From Candidatus Krumholzibacteriota bacterium (lineage in GTDB: Bacteria > Krumholzibacteriota > Krumholzibacteriia > LZORAL124-64-63), in the NCBI GenBank assembly GCA_022711765.1, contig JAKLEB010000002.1, forward strand, positions 486,368-550,367: a stretch of 64,000 nucleotides of DNA, given 5' to 3'. Position 1 is the first letter of the stretch. Each line of letters opens with the position of its first letter. This document shows positions 42,427 through 60,345 of this stretch, one piece after another. The notes beneath the pieces are model-generated. The model saw only the letters and a program-made list of their open reading frames with translations. It was not told the DNA's origin and ran no database searches. The position numbers and the translations under genes are program-made.

Positions 42427-43443
42427 ATGCACGTCACGGTTCTCATGGGCGGAGATTCCGCCGAGCGCGATGTCTCGCTGCGCAGCGGCGCGGCGATCGC
42501 GGACGCTCTCGAACGATCCGGCCACCGGGTCACCCGCGAGACCATCGCGAACGTCCGCGAGGTCGCGACGCTGGCCTCCGTGACGCAGGCCGACGTCGTG
42601 TTCCCCGCGCTGCACGGCGGCGACGGCGAGGACGGTCACGTCCAGGCGCTGCTCGACCTGCTCGGCGTGCCGTACGCGATGTCCGGCTTCGTCGCGAGCG
42701 CCATCGCGATGGACAAGGCGACCACCAAGCGCGTGATGATCGGCGCCGGCATCGCGACGCCGCAGTGGCTGCAGGTCGCCTGGGATCGCGCCGCCAGCGG
42801 ACCGGTCGCGCTCAAGCGCCAGGGGTCGAAAGACGGCAAGCGGGCAGGCCACGGCGCCGCGCTCAGCCTCGACCACATCCTGGACCGCGTCATCGCCGAG
42901 CCCGGCTTCCCCCTGGTCGTCAAGCTCAACGACGGCGGCAGCAGCGTGGGCGTCGAGATCGTGCGGGATCCTGCGGATTTCGCGGCGGCGTTCGCCCGGG
43001 TCGCCGCGACCGCGACCGGCCAGCAGGCCAGCATCCTGCTCGAGCAATACATCCCCGGCCGCGAGCTCACGGCCACGATCCTGCTGGGGCGCCGCCTGCC
43101 GCTCTTGGAGATCCGTCCGGCCGACGGGTTCTACGACTTCGGCAACAAGTACACCAAGGGCGCCTGCGAGTACCTCTGCCCGGCGCCCGTCCATTCGCCG
43201 CACTACGAGTCCATGTGCGCGGACGCCCTGCACCTGTACGACCTGCTCGGGTGCCAGGGAACCGCCCGCGTCGATTTCCGGTTCGACGGCGAGCGCCACT
43301 ACTGCCTGGAACTCAACACGATTCCCGGCATGACCGCGCTGAGCCTCGTGCCCATGGCCGCCGCCGCGGTGGGGATCGCCTTCGAGGACCTGGTCGAGGA
43401 CCTGTGCCAGGACGCGCTCCTGCGGTCCGGCGGCGCGCCCTAG
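42427..43443 (+). CDS. ddl: D-alanine--D-alanine ligase
   Basis: 338 residues. ATP-grasp enzyme making D-Ala-D-Ala for peptidoglycan. Features: N-terminal VLMGGDSAERDVSLRSG, PALHGGDGEDGHVQALLDLLGVPY, ATP-grasp KLNDGGSSVGV, LLEQYIPGRELTATIL, FYDFGNKYTKGACEYLCPAP (omega loop), and metal-binding CLELNTIPGMTALSL. An insert of about 20 residues (KRQGSKDGKRAGHG) between the N-terminal and central domains is unusual. GGGAG precedes ATG 42427. The stop is 21 bp before cysS, so they form one unit. Confidence 0.95.
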   Translation: MHVTVLMGGDSAERDVSLRSGAAIADALERSGHRVTRETIANVREVATLASVTQADVVFPALHGGDGEDGHVQALLDLLGVPYAMSGFVASAIAMDKATTKRVMIGAGIATPQWLQVAWDRAASGPVALKRQGSKDGKRAGHGAALSLDHILDRVIAEPGFPLVVKLNDGGSSVGVEIVRDPADFAAAFARVAATATGQQASILLEQYIPGRELTATILLGRRLPLLEIRPADGFYDFGNKYTKGACEYLCPAPVHSPHYESMCADALHLYDLLGCQGTARVDFRFDGERHYCLELNTIPGMTALSLVPMAAAAVGIAFEDLVEDLCQDALLRSGGAP

Positions 43444-43464
43444 GGCCGCTCGAAGGAAGCCGGC

Positions 43465-44934
43465 ATGTCGCTCCGAGTCTACGACCACCTCACGCGCACG
43501 AAGCGCCCGTTCGCGCCCGTCCGTCCCGGGCGGGTCGGCATGTACGTCTGCGGGCTGACGGTCCAGGACCAGCCGCACCTCGGCCATATGTATGCGTTCG
43601 TGGCCTGCGACATGGTCCGCCGCTATCTCGAGCACCTCGGTTACGAGGTCACCCACGTCCAGAATTTCACGGACATCGACGACAAGATCATCGAGCGCGC
43701 GCGTCGCGAGGGGTCGACGGTCGCGGCGGTCGCCGAGCGCAACATGACCGCCTACCACGAGGCGGCGGCGGCCCTGCGGATCGAGCCGGCCCATCACTAT
43801 CCGCGGGTCACCGAGCACGTGCCGGACATCGTGCGTTTCGTCGGTCGTCTCCTCGAGAAGGGCTTCGCGTACGCGGCGGGCGGCGACGTCTATTTCCGCG
43901 TGCGGTCCTGGACGGGATACGGTCAGCTGTCGGGTCGCGATGTCGACGCCATGCGCAGCGGCGTGCGCATCGCGATCGGCGACCACAAGGAGGATCCGCT
44001 CGACTTCGCGCTGTGGAAGGCCGCGCCCGATCACGAGCCGGGCTGGCCGTCGCCCTGGGGTCGCGGCCGTCCGGGCTGGCACATCGAGTGCTCGGCGATG
44101 GCCGCGCGCTACCTCGGCGACCACTTCGACTTCCACGGCGGCGGCCGCGACCTGCTGTTCCCCCACCACGAGAACGAGCTGGCCCAGAGTCGCTGCGCCA
44201 CCGGCCAGCCGTTCGTCAACCACTGGCTGCACAACGGGCTGCTCTGTCTGGGCAAGAGCAAGATGTCCAAATCCGACGGCAATTTCCTCAGCATGGACGA
44301 GCTGCTGCGCAGCCATCCGGCGGCCGTGCTGCGGTTCTTCCTCCTGAACGCCCATTTCCGCAGCCAGCTCGACTTCAGCGAGGAACGGCTGCGCGAGGCG
44401 ACAGCCGGCTTCGATCGGCTGCAGCGAGGCGCGCGGCGGCTCCTCGCGGTCCTCGCGGCCATCGACGCGGGTCGCGACCGGCCGCTGCCGGCGGGATTGG
44501 CGTCGGCGGCGGGCGGCGCGCTCGCCGAGGCGGCCGCCTCCCGGCGGCGCCGGTTCTTCGCCGCCATGGACGACGACTTCAATTCCGGCGCGGCGATCGG
44601 CGAGCTCTTCGGCCTGGTCCGCGACCTCAACCAGTACCTGGCGGAGACCGGCGGCCGGGGGCTCGACGCCGGCCCGCTCGGCGCGGTCCGCGACCTGCTC
44701 GTCGAGGCGGACGGGATCCTGGGGATTTTTCCGCAGGGTCTCGGCGGGCTCACCGAAACGCGCTCGCCGGCGCCGGAGGCGGTCGCCGCACTCTGTGAGG
44801 CCCGCGAACAGGCGCGCGCGCGCCGGGACTGGGCGGGGGCGGACAGCCTCCGCGCGCAGATTCGCGAGATCGGCTGGGAGGTCATCGACACGCCCGGCGG
44901 ACCCCGCCTGTCGCCCCGGCCCCCGGCGCCCTGA
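43465..44934 (+). CDS. cysS: Cysteinyl-tRNA synthetase
   Basis: 489 residues. Class I synthetase. The zinc/cysteine-binding CGLT has Cys29, the HIGH motif is HLGH (38-41), HVQNFTDIDDKII follows, then WHIECSAMA and HHENELAQS for the other zinc ligands, and KMSKS at 266-270. C-terminal DALR-type helical domain (AAMDDDFNSGAAIGELFGLV). All catalytic landmarks are present. No tRNA-Cys in the window. The next transcription unit begins just after it with the strong promoter at 44959. Confidence 0.97.
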   Translation: MSLRVYDHLTRTKRPFAPVRPGRVGMYVCGLTVQDQPHLGHMYAFVACDMVRRYLEHLGYEVTHVQNFTDIDDKIIERARREGSTVAAVAERNMTAYHEAAAALRIEPAHHYPRVTEHVPDIVRFVGRLLEKGFAYAAGGDVYFRVRSWTGYGQLSGRDVDAMRSGVRIAIGDHKEDPLDFALWKAAPDHEPGWPSPWGRGRPGWHIECSAMAARYLGDHFDFHGGGRDLLFPHHENELAQSRCATGQPFVNHWLHNGLLCLGKSKMSKSDGNFLSMDELLRSHPAAVLRFFLLNAHFRSQLDFSEERLREATAGFDRLQRGARRLLAVLAAIDAGRDRPLPAGLASAAGGALAEAAASRRRRFFAAMDDDFNSGAAIGELFGLVRDLNQYLAETGGRGLDAGPLGAVRDLLVEADGILGIFPQGLGGLTETRSPAPEAVAALCEAREQARARRDWAGADSLRAQIREIGWEVIDTPGGPRLSPRPPAP

Positions 44935-44958
44935 GGGAACCGTCGCCGGGATCTGGCC

Positions 44959-44988
44959 TTGACAGTCCTCGACCGGCTCGTTTATATT
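44959..44988 (+). promoter_or_regulatory. Strong promoter of the tRNA-tuf-nusG-rpl-rpo region
   Basis: TTGACA (44959-44964), a perfect -35, with TTATAT (44982-44987, 17 nt) or TATATT (44983-44988, 18 nt) as -10, then CCCCCTCCC. It lies 107 bp before the first tRNA. The same layout recurs before rpsL at 59106. A C-rich initiation region in a stable-RNA promoter would suit stringent control, which is inference. 45001-45095 forms the leader, containing the hairpin-prone GGGGGCGACAGCGTCG. Confidence 0.85.
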
Positions 44989-45095
44989 CCCCCTCCCTGT
45001 CTGGGGGCGACAGCGTCGTATTCCCATGCCAGGGCAGGCGGAAGCCTGACGAGAGGACTTGATCTGACGACCCTCGGTCGGCTTGCGGATCTTGA

Positions 45096-45171
45096 GCTGG
45101 CGTAGCTCAACTGGTAGAGCTCCTCACTTGTAATGAGGGGGTTGGGGGTTCAAGTCCTCTCGCCAGCTCCA
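45096..45171 (+). tRNA. tRNA-Thr (anticodon TGT)
   Basis: 76 nt. Acceptor GCTGGCG pairs with CGCCAGC, the anticodon loop is CTTGTAA with TGT at 34-36, the T-loop is TTCAAGT, and CCA is encoded at 45169-45171. First of four tRNA genes before tuf, the same order (Thr, Tyr, Gly, Thr) as in the classical thrU-tyrU-glyT-thrT-tufB operon. Confidence 0.97.
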
Positions 45172-45216
45172 TGTGTATGGGCCCCGCCATTCGGGGCCGA
45201 CCCGCACGGTTCGTGT

Positions 45217-45302
45217 GGGGGGGTTCCCGAGTGGACAAAGGGAACAGACTGTAAATCTGTCGGCGAACGCCTTCGGTGGTTCGAATCCACCCCCCCCCAC
45301 CA
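45217..45302 (+). tRNA. tRNA-Tyr (anticodon GTA)
   Basis: 86 nt with the long variable arm expected of tRNA-Tyr. Acceptor GGGGGGG pairs with CCCCCCC, anticodon GTA lies between ACAGACT and AATCTGT, the T-loop is TTCGAAT, and CCA is encoded. Its synthetase gene is at 13573. Confidence 0.97.
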
Positions 45303-45347
45303 ACCCTCCCGAGCGAGGGCCTTCGGCTGCGGGAAGGATGAATCGGA

Positions 45348-45423
45348 GCGGGAATAGCTCAGTTGGCAGAGCATCAGCCTTCCAAGCTGAGGGTCGCGGG
45401 TTCGAGCCCCGTTTCCCGCTCCA
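45348..45423 (+). tRNA. tRNA-Gly (anticodon TCC)
   Basis: 76 nt. Acceptor GCGGGAA pairs with TTCCCGC, anticodon loop CTTCCAA, T-loop TTCGAGC, encoded CCA at 45421-45423. Confidence 0.97.
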
Positions 45424-45453
45424 GCTTGGGCCTGGAAAGAGTTGAGGACCGGA

Positions 45454-45529
45454 GCCCACGTAGCTCAGGCGGTAGAGCACTTGCATGGTAAGCAAGCGGT
45501 CAGCAGTTCAATTCTGCTCGTGGGCTCCA
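45454..45529 (+). tRNA. tRNA-Thr (anticodon GGT)
   Basis: 76 nt. Acceptor GCCCACG pairs with CGTGGGC, anticodon stem-loop CTTGC-ATGGTAA-GCAAG with GGT, T-loop TTCAATT, encoded CCA at 45527-45529. The tuf start follows after 120 bp. Confidence 0.97.
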
Positions 45530-45649
45530 GCATCATCGGCGCGATGACGGCCTCGCCGGCCGCGGGACCGGGGACGGTCCGGCGGCTCGGGCGGCGCGGT
45601 CCCGCGTAAGTCACTCGACGGAAGTCTACGACCCGGGAGGATGCCCCAG

Positions 45650-46843
<1,194 letters not shown>

Positions 46844-46850
46844 GCGGGAT

Positions 46851-46876
46851 CTCGAGGCCCCGCGCGAGGCCTCGAG
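46851..46876. other. 9-bp hairpin between tuf and rpmG
   Basis: CTCGAGGCC (46851-46859) pairs perfectly with GGCCTCGAG (46868-46876) around an 8-nt loop. No T-tract follows, so it may be a processing or partial-termination site that sets the ratio of tuf to downstream messages. Confidence 0.4.
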
Positions 46877-46896
46877 CGAGCGGAAGGCGTGCGATC

Positions 46897-47046
46897 ATGC
46901 GGGACATCATCACCCTCGCCTGCACCCAGTGCAAGGAGAGGAACTACACGACGAAGAAGAACAAGCGGCTGCATCCGGACCGGGTGGAGTACAAGAAGTT
47001 CTGCCCGCGTTGCAACAAGCACACGCCGCACAAGGAAACCCGCTAG
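46897..47046 (+). CDS. rpmG: Ribosomal protein L33
   Basis: 49 residues. Begins [17 protein letters not shown] and ends [12 protein letters not shown] zinc-ribbon with CTQC and CPRC pairs is complete, so this is the zinc-binding (C+) form. Component of the large ribosomal subunit. It lies in the usual place between tuf and tRNA-Trp/secE. Confidence 0.95.
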   Translation: MRDIITLACTQCKERNYTTKKNKRLHPDRVEYKKFCPRCNKHTPHKETR

Positions 47047-47090
47047 GGCATCGGCCGGCGGCCTCAGGAGGCGCCGGGCGCCAGCGTGGC

Positions 47091-47166
47091 AGGGGTGTAG
47101 CTCAGTTGGTAGAGCATCGGTCTCCAAAACCGAGGGTCGCGGGTTCGAATCCTGCCGCCCCTGCCA
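47091..47166 (+). tRNA. tRNA-Trp (anticodon CCA)
   Basis: 76 nt. Acceptor AGGGGTG pairs with CGCCCCT (one T-G pair), anticodon loop CTCCAAA, T-loop TTCGAAT, discriminator G and encoded CCA at 47164-47166. Its place between rpmG and secE is common in bacteria. Confidence 0.97.
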
Positions 47167-47199
47167 GTTCGCCCGATCGAGTCGGGAAGAGGTTCAGTG

Positions 47200-47379
47200 A
47201 TGGCTAGCTTGGTGCAGTACTTCAGCGAGACCCGCCAGGAGATGAAGCGGGTGTCCTGGCCGAATCGCACGCAGCTCTGGGAGACGACGGTCGTGGTGAT
47301 CGTGACGGTGGCGATCATCACGGTCTGTCTGTTCGTGGTCGATTGGATCCTGAACTCGGCCGTCAACCTGATCATCTGA
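47200..47379 (+). CDS. secE: Preprotein translocase subunit SecE
   Basis: 59 residues, the short single-helix form. The amphipathic segment [17 protein letters not shown] is the conserved SecE motif, followed by one transmembrane helix ([17 protein letters not shown]). Partner of SecY and SecG in the Sec translocon. Start ATG 47200 has AAGAGG 7 nt upstream; the GTG at 47197 is in frame. Confidence 0.95.
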   Translation: MASLVQYFSETRQEMKRVSWPNRTQLWETTVVVIVTVAIITVCLFVVDWILNSAVNLII

Positions 47380-47515
47380 TCGCGTCGACCGCTCGGGCGA
47401 CGGAGCCGGAAACCGGGCGATCGCAACAGGATGCCGGAACCAGCGACCCTGGAGGCGGGGAGGTGTCCCCGCTTGCCGGGGCGCATTTATGCGTAGTAGC
47501 CGATCCGAGGGCGCG

Positions 47516-48406
47516 ATGTTCGACGACAAGGAAAAACGAGCGGAAGATCTGTTCGCGGACCTTCCGGAGACCGATGACGAGGCGGCGGCAGAGGCCGGCG
47601 ACGACGCTGACGAGCCGACCTCGCCGGGGCCGGCGCGCCCGGAGGACCTCTTCCTCGACCTTCCCGACGAAGCCGACGAGGCCGGCGAGGCCGGCGACAC
47701 CGGCGAGGCGGACGAAGCCGGCGAGACCGCCGCGGCGGCCGCCGCCGGCGACGATCGCCCGGCCCCGCAGACCGCCGGGGCGGACGACACCGAGGCGAGC
47801 GAGCTCGATCTGCTCGCGGCGATCGACCTCGAGATCCCGGCCGCGGACGAGGCGGAGATCGAACGCAAGTCGCGGCTGGAGTGGTACACCCTCCACGCGA
47901 ACACCGGCCACGAGAACAAGGTCAAGCGCAACATCGAGATGGCCATCCGGTCGAACCACATGGAGGCGTATTTCGGCGACGTCCTGGTGCCGATCCAGGA
48001 AGTCACGGAGATGAAGAACGGCAAGCGGGTCACGACCAAGCGCAAGTTCCTGCCGGGTTACATCCTGGTCGAGATGCTGATGACCAAGGAGACCCACCAT
48101 TTCATCAACTCCGTGCCGGGCGTCACCGGGTTCATCGGCGGCACGCCGCTGAAACCGCAGGCTGTCCCCAAGGACGAGGTGGACCGGATCCTGGGCCGCA
48201 TCAAGGAGCCGGACGACACCAAGGAGACGCTGGAGATCCCCTACAAGGTGGGCGAGAGCGTCCAGGTGATGGACGGTCCATTCAGCGACTGGGTGGGCGT
48301 CATCAACGAGATCAATCACGAGAAGGGCAAGCTGAAGGTCATGATCTCGATCTTCGGCAAGGAAACACCGGTCGAGCTGGATTTCCTGCAGGTCAAGCAG
48401 GTCTGA
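47516..48406 (+). CDS. nusG: Transcription antitermination factor NusG with long acidic N-terminal extension
   Basis: 296 residues, versus about 180 for normal NusG. The conserved protein begins at [17 protein letters not shown] (residue 121) with the NGN domain and ends with a KOW domain ([18 protein letters not shown]). Residues 1-118 are Asp, Glu and Ala rich and carry two copies of an EDLFxDLP motif (10-17 and 43-50), plus a looser third ([13 protein letters not shown], 96-108). The rest looks disordered. It binds RNA polymerase and links it to Rho or the ribosome. Start ATG 47516 has GAGGG 5 nt upstream; ATG 47489 is in frame without a close site. Confidence 0.93.
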   Translation: MFDDKEKRAEDLFADLPETDDEAAAEAGDDADEPTSPGPARPEDLFLDLPDEADEAGEAGDTGEADEAGETAAAAAAGDDRPAPQTAGADDTEASELDLLAAIDLEIPAADEAEIERKSRLEWYTLHANTGHENKVKRNIEMAIRSNHMEAYFGDVLVPIQEVTEMKNGKRVTTKRKFLPGYILVEMLMTKETHHFINSVPGVTGFIGGTPLKPQAVPKDEVDRILGRIKEPDDTKETLEIPYKVGESVQVMDGPFSDWVGVINEINHEKGKLKVMISIFGKETPVELDFLQVKQV

Positions 48407-48604
48407 TGGCGGCCGTGGTTCGCCGGTCCGGGCTTGTCTGGGTACCGGGCCGGCTGCCGTCGACGCACCCTCTCAGCGTCGGCGGGCGTTCATAGAGACG
48501 GGACGCGGTCCCGGACGGCGTCGAGCCTGCGGGTGGTGGACTCCCCGCGACGAGGCGGCGGCCGGCGGACCGGGTCCGGACACTGATTGAAGGAGTCGTC
48601 GTTC

Positions 48605-49027
48605 ATGGCAAAAAAAGTCATGACGCAGATCAAGCTGCAGATCAAGGCTGGGGTGGCCAATCCGGCGCCGCCGGTAGGGCCTGCACTCGGTCAGCATGGC
48701 GTCAACATCCAGGAATTCTGCAGCACCTTCAACGAGCGGACCAAGGACCAGTTGGGAATGGTGATCCCGGTTGTCATCACGGTCTTCCAGGACCGGAGTT
48801 TCAGCTTCATCACCAAGACCCCGCCGGCCTCGGTTCTCCTGAAGAAGGCCGCTAATCTCCAGTCAGGCAGCAAGGAGCCCGGCAAGACCGTCGTCGGCTC
48901 GGTGACCCGCGACAAGCTGCGCGAGATCGCCGTGATGAAGATGGAGGACCTCAACGCCGGGTCCGTCGAAGCCGCCATGAAGATCATCGCCGGTACGGCG
49001 AGGAGCATGGGGCTGGAGGTCGTCTGA
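48605..49027 (+). CDS. rplK: Ribosomal protein L11
   Basis: 140 residues, normal length. N-terminal [26 protein letters not shown] and C-terminal rRNA-binding [14 protein letters not shown] are conserved. It forms the GTPase-associated centre and is needed for the RelA stringent response. AAGGAG lies about 10 nt before ATG 48605. The 198-bp gap after nusG, where some bacteria have a promoter, shows no clear one. Confidence 0.97.
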   Translation: MAKKVMTQIKLQIKAGVANPAPPVGPALGQHGVNIQEFCSTFNERTKDQLGMVIPVVITVFQDRSFSFITKTPPASVLLKKAANLQSGSKEPGKTVVGSVTRDKLREIAVMKMEDLNAGSVEAAMKIIAGTARSMGLEVV

Positions 49028-49172
49028 GGCGGTCCCAGACTGGGATCACACGGCGCCGCGACCCAGACGAGCCCTCGGGGCGGGTCGGATCGGGTGCCGG
49101 AGGTCGCGGCGCGCGGATGCTGATCCGCGGCCAGCCAGATCGAACCATCACAGTCGAATGGAGTCACCGTCC

Positions 49173-49862
49173 ATGAAACGAGGCAAGAACTATCGCACCG
49201 CCAGGGCCCGCGCCGACAAGAACACCGAGCTTCCGGTCGGCGACGCCCTGCGGATCCTGGATTCCTTCCCCAAGGCGAAATTCGACGAGACGATCGACTG
49301 CGCAGTCCGGCTCAACGTCAATCCCCGCCACGCGGACCAGATGGTCCGCGGCACCGTCGTCATGCCCAACGGCACCGGCAAGACCGTGCGCGTCCTCGTG
49401 ATCACGCGCGGCCCCAAGGAGCAGGAGGCGAAGAACGCCGGGGCGGACATGGTCGGCGCCGACGAGTATCTGCCCAAGATCAAGGATGGCTGGACGGACG
49501 TGGACGTGATCATCGCCACGCCGGACATGATGGGCGAACTCGGCAAGCTGGGTCGGATCCTCGGTCCCCGTGGTCTGATGCCGAACCCCAAGGTCGGCAC
49601 CGTTACCATGGACATCGCCAAGGCCGTCAAGGAGGCCAAGGCGGGTCGGATCGAGTACCGCGTCGACAAGGCCGGGATCGTGCACGCTCCGGTGGGCAAG
49701 CGGTCCTTCGGTCCCGAGAAGCTCGAGGAGAACGTCAAGGCGCTCTACCGGGAGCTCATCCGGGTGAAGCCGGCGGCGGTCAAGGGCATCTACGTGAAGT
49801 CCATCTTCATCAGCGGCACCATGACCCCGTCGCTCCGTCTGGATGCGAACAGTCTCGCCTGA
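49173..49862 (+). CDS. rplA: Ribosomal protein L1
   Basis: 229 residues. Conserved parts: DCAVRLNVNPRHADQMVRG, ADEYLPKIKDGWTDVDVIIATPDMM, and GPRGLMPNPKVGTVT. It binds 23S rRNA at the L1 stalk and in many bacteria represses its own operon by binding the mRNA leader. ATG 49173 has GGAG about 9 nt upstream; an ATG at 49158 is in frame. Confidence 0.97.
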   Translation: MKRGKNYRTARARADKNTELPVGDALRILDSFPKAKFDETIDCAVRLNVNPRHADQMVRGTVVMPNGTGKTVRVLVITRGPKEQEAKNAGADMVGADEYLPKIKDGWTDVDVIIATPDMMGELGKLGRILGPRGLMPNPKVGTVTMDIAKAVKEAKAGRIEYRVDKAGIVHAPVGKRSFGPEKLEENVKALYRELIRVKPAAVKGIYVKSIFISGTMTPSLRLDANSLA

Positions 49863-49915
49863 GCAGCGTGGAGGATCCGCTCCGGCGGTTCCGCGATATA
49901 GAAGGAGGGTGCCTC

Positions 49916-50440
49916 ATGGCACGTCCCGAGAAGATGGCGGAAGTCCAGGCGATCACCGAGAGGCTGAAGTCGGCGCAGTCGTGTGTGCTGGCCGACTACA
50001 CCGGCCTGACGGTGGCGCAGATGACGGCTTTTCGGTCGCAGTGCCGCGCCGCGAACGTCGAGTGCCGGGTCGTCAAGAACCGGCTGGCGATGATCGCCGC
50101 GGACAACGCCGACCTGGGCGCCTTGCGCGACCAGCTCAAGGGCCCGACGGCCCTCGTGCTGGGGGCCGCGAGCCAGGTCGATCCGGCCAAGATCGCCGTC
50201 GAATTCGCCAAGAACAACGAGGCGCTGAAGGTCAAGGGCGGCATGGTCGACGGACAACTGTTGACCGCCGCGCAGGTCGTCGCGCTGTCGAAGGTCCCGA
50301 GCAAGGACGAATTGATCGCCAAGATGATGGGCAGCATCAACTCGCCGCTCACCGGCATCGTGGGCACCGTCAACGGTGTCATCGCGGCGCTGGCCAGGGC
50401 CATCGACGCGGTCGGCAAGCAGAAGGCCGCAGCCGCCTAG
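49916..50440 (+). CDS. rplJ: Ribosomal protein L10
   Basis: 174 residues. Features: LADYTGLTVAQMTAFR, RVVKNRLAMIAA, and a C-terminal helix ending KQKAAAA that holds L7/L12 dimers. Start ATG 49916 has an excellent AAGGAGG site; ATG 49868 would add 16 residues without one. Only 53 bp separate it from rplA, so no long autoregulatory leader is possible unless it reaches into rplA. Confidence 0.97.
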   Translation: MARPEKMAEVQAITERLKSAQSCVLADYTGLTVAQMTAFRSQCRAANVECRVVKNRLAMIAADNADLGALRDQLKGPTALVLGAASQVDPAKIAVEFAKNNEALKVKGGMVDGQLLTAAQVVALSKVPSKDELIAKMMGSINSPLTGIVGTVNGVIAALARAIDAVGKQKAAAA

Positions 50441-50470
50441 CCGTACCCAGACACAAGAGGAGTGAGGACC

Positions 50471-50863
50471 ATGTCCGAGGGAATCAAGCTCAGCGACAAC
50501 GCCCAGAAGGTGATGGACCTGATCGCCAGCATGTCGATCCTCGAGGCCGCCGACCTCGTGAAGGCGATGGAGGAGCGCTTCGGCGTGAGCGCCGCCGCGC
50601 CCGTGGCGATGGCCGCGATGCCCGGCGCCGCCGCGGTCGTCGAGGAAGTCAAGGACGAGTTCACCGTCATGCTGACCGGAGTCGGCGACAAGAAGATCCA
50701 GGTCATCAAGGAGATCCGCGCGATCACCAGCCTGGGTCTGAAGGAAGCCAAGGAGCTGGTCGAGAGCGCGCCCTGCGCCGTCAAGGAGGGCGTCACCAAG
50801 GCCGAGGCCGAGCAGATCAAGGCCAAGCTCGAGGAAGTCGGCGCCATCATCGACCTGAAGTAG
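50471..50863 (+). CDS. rplL: Ribosomal protein L7/L12
   Basis: 130 residues. N-terminal dimerisation region ([20 protein letters not shown]), a short Ala-rich hinge, and the conserved C-terminal domain ([33 protein letters not shown]). It recruits elongation-factor GTPases to the ribosome. GAGGA precedes ATG 50471. The 145-bp gap to rpoB contains a short GC-rich inverted repeat (CCGTCCCGCGGGC with GCCCGCGGGACGG around 50907-50941), a likely attenuator between ribosomal and polymerase genes. Confidence 0.97.
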   Translation: MSEGIKLSDNAQKVMDLIASMSILEAADLVKAMEERFGVSAAAPVAMAAMPGAAAVVEEVKDEFTVMLTGVGDKKIQVIKEIRAITSLGLKEAKELVESAPCAVKEGVTKAEAEQIKAKLEEVGAIIDLK

Positions 50864-51008
50864 CGAGGCGGGCCGGACCCTCCGGCCCGTGACCGCTGTC
50901 AGCCGCCGTCCCGCGGGCCCGTGCGCCCGCGGGACGGCGGCCCGACGGCGCCGCGGGGACGGCGCCAGCGAGAACGACGAACCCCCTTTGGCGCGAGGAA
51001 GTGATCTC

Positions 51009-54863
<3,855 letters not shown>

Positions 54864-54911
54864 TCCGGGGGACCCCCAGGCGGCCGCCCCACGTGCGGCC
54901 AGGAGGACGAA

Positions 54912-59072
<4,161 letters not shown>

Positions 59073-59105
59073 GGCCAGCGTCGGTGGGAATGGCGTATCA
59101 GCGGC

Positions 59106-59135
59106 TTGACAAGCCTCTGCGGCGCATATAATATT
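59106..59135 (+). promoter_or_regulatory. Strong promoter of the str operon
   Basis: TTGACA (59106-59111) with TAATAT (59129-59134, 17 nt) as the likely -10; a TATAAT also lies at 59127-59132 (15 nt). ATATTCCCCCTTC follows. The distance from the -35 to ATATTCCCCCT is 19 nt, exactly as in the tRNA-tuf promoter at 44959. Confidence 0.85.
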
Positions 59136-59242
59136 CCCCCTTCGCGCGGCAGCCCCGGACTGTCCGGAGCTGCCGTCATTGTCCCTGTCCGCGCGAGAGA
59201 TCAGCTCCGGACGTGCCGGAGCCGGACCCAGGAGATGCCGAT

Positions 59243-59617
59243 TTGCCGACTCTCAGCCAGCTGGTCCGCAAGGGCCGCCAGACGGTCAAGTGGAAGAGCA
59301 AGTGTCCGGCTCTGCAGGCCTGCCCGCAGCGCAAGGGTGTCTGCACCCGCGTCTATACCCAGACGCCCAAGAAGCCCAACTCCGCCCTGCGGAAGATCGC
59401 GCGCGTCCGCCTGACGAACGGCATCGAGGTCACGGCCTACATCCCGGGCGAGGGTCACAACCTGCAGGAACACAGCATCGTGCTCGTGCGCGGGGGCCGC
59501 GTCAAGGACCTGCCGGGCGTCCGGTACCACATCATCCGCGGCACGCAGGACGCCTCCGGCGTCGACGGCCGCCGGCGCGGGCGCTCCAAGTACGGGTCCA
59601 AGCGGCCCAAGAAGTAG
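59243..59617 (+). CDS. rpsL: Ribosomal protein S12
   Basis: 124 residues from a TTG start at 59243, which gives the conserved [12 protein letters not shown] beginning; AGGAG sits 8 nt upstream. An ATG at 59235 is out of frame. The decoding-site loops [15 protein letters not shown] and [13 protein letters not shown] are wild type, so streptomycin resistance mutations at the usual Lys residues are absent. The Cys pair in [15 protein letters not shown] is typical of some phyla. First gene of the str operon. Confidence 0.97.
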   Translation: MPTLSQLVRKGRQTVKWKSKCPALQACPQRKGVCTRVYTQTPKKPNSALRKIARVRLTNGIEVTAYIPGEGHNLQEHSIVLVRGGRVKDLPGVRYHIIRGTQDASGVDGRRRGRSKYGSKRPKK

Positions 59618-59682
59618 ATTGCCACGGACGCCGGCGAGCCGGCGAACCGGAGTCGGCGGCTGGACCGCCAAGGAGCTAGAGA

Positions 59683-60153
59683 ATGTCGCGACGTCGATCC
59701 CCCGTGAAGCGTGAGCTGCCGGTCGATCCCCGGCACGGTGACCTGATGGTGACCAAGTTCATCAACTACGCCATGCGCAACGGCAAGAAGAGCGTGGCCG
59801 AGCGGGAGATCTACCAGGCGTTCGACATCATCAAGGACAAGACCGGCCAGGAAGGCGTCGACGTCTTCCGGGCCGCCCTGAACAATGTCAAGCCGAGCGT
59901 CGAGGTGAAATCACGGCGAATCGGTGGCGCCACCTACCAGGTGCCGGTCGAGATCCGTCCCGAACGGCGGACCCAGCTGGCCATGCGGTGGATCATCGGT
60001 TTCGCCAGGAGCCGGCCCGAGCACACCTTCGCGGAGCGTCTCGCGGCCGAGCTGGCCATGGCAAGTAAGAACGAAGGACCGTCTATCAAAAAGCGCGAGG
60101 ATACCCACCGCATGGCTGAAGCGAACAAGGCGTTCGCCCACTGCCGCTGGTAA
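59683..60153 (+). CDS. rpsG: Ribosomal protein S7
   Basis: 156 residues, normal. Starts [20 protein letters not shown], has [15 protein letters not shown] and [14 protein letters not shown], and ends [19 protein letters not shown]. It nucleates the 30S head by binding 16S rRNA and often autoregulates the str operon. AAGGAG lies 8-9 nt before ATG 59683. A 192-bp gap follows before fusA with no evident promoter or terminator. Confidence 0.97.
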   Translation: MSRRRSPVKRELPVDPRHGDLMVTKFINYAMRNGKKSVAEREIYQAFDIIKDKTGQEGVDVFRAALNNVKPSVEVKSRRIGGATYQVPVEIRPERRTQLAMRWIIGFARSRPEHTFAERLAAELAMASKNEGPSIKKREDTHRMAEANKAFAHCRW

Positions 60154-60345
60154 TGGTCCCTCTCGTTCGTTCCTGCAGCGCCAGAACCAAGATGGATCGC
60201 ACAACCGAATAGCCTGATTGCGTCCCCGCGCACGGAGGCTGCGGGGGCTAGAGGCAATGGCGAATCGTGCAGACCACGGGTCCTGCACGCGCGTGACGTC
60301 CTGGTCCGCCCGCGGGGTCGGACCGGCTTTCCGGGAGTATGTGCC

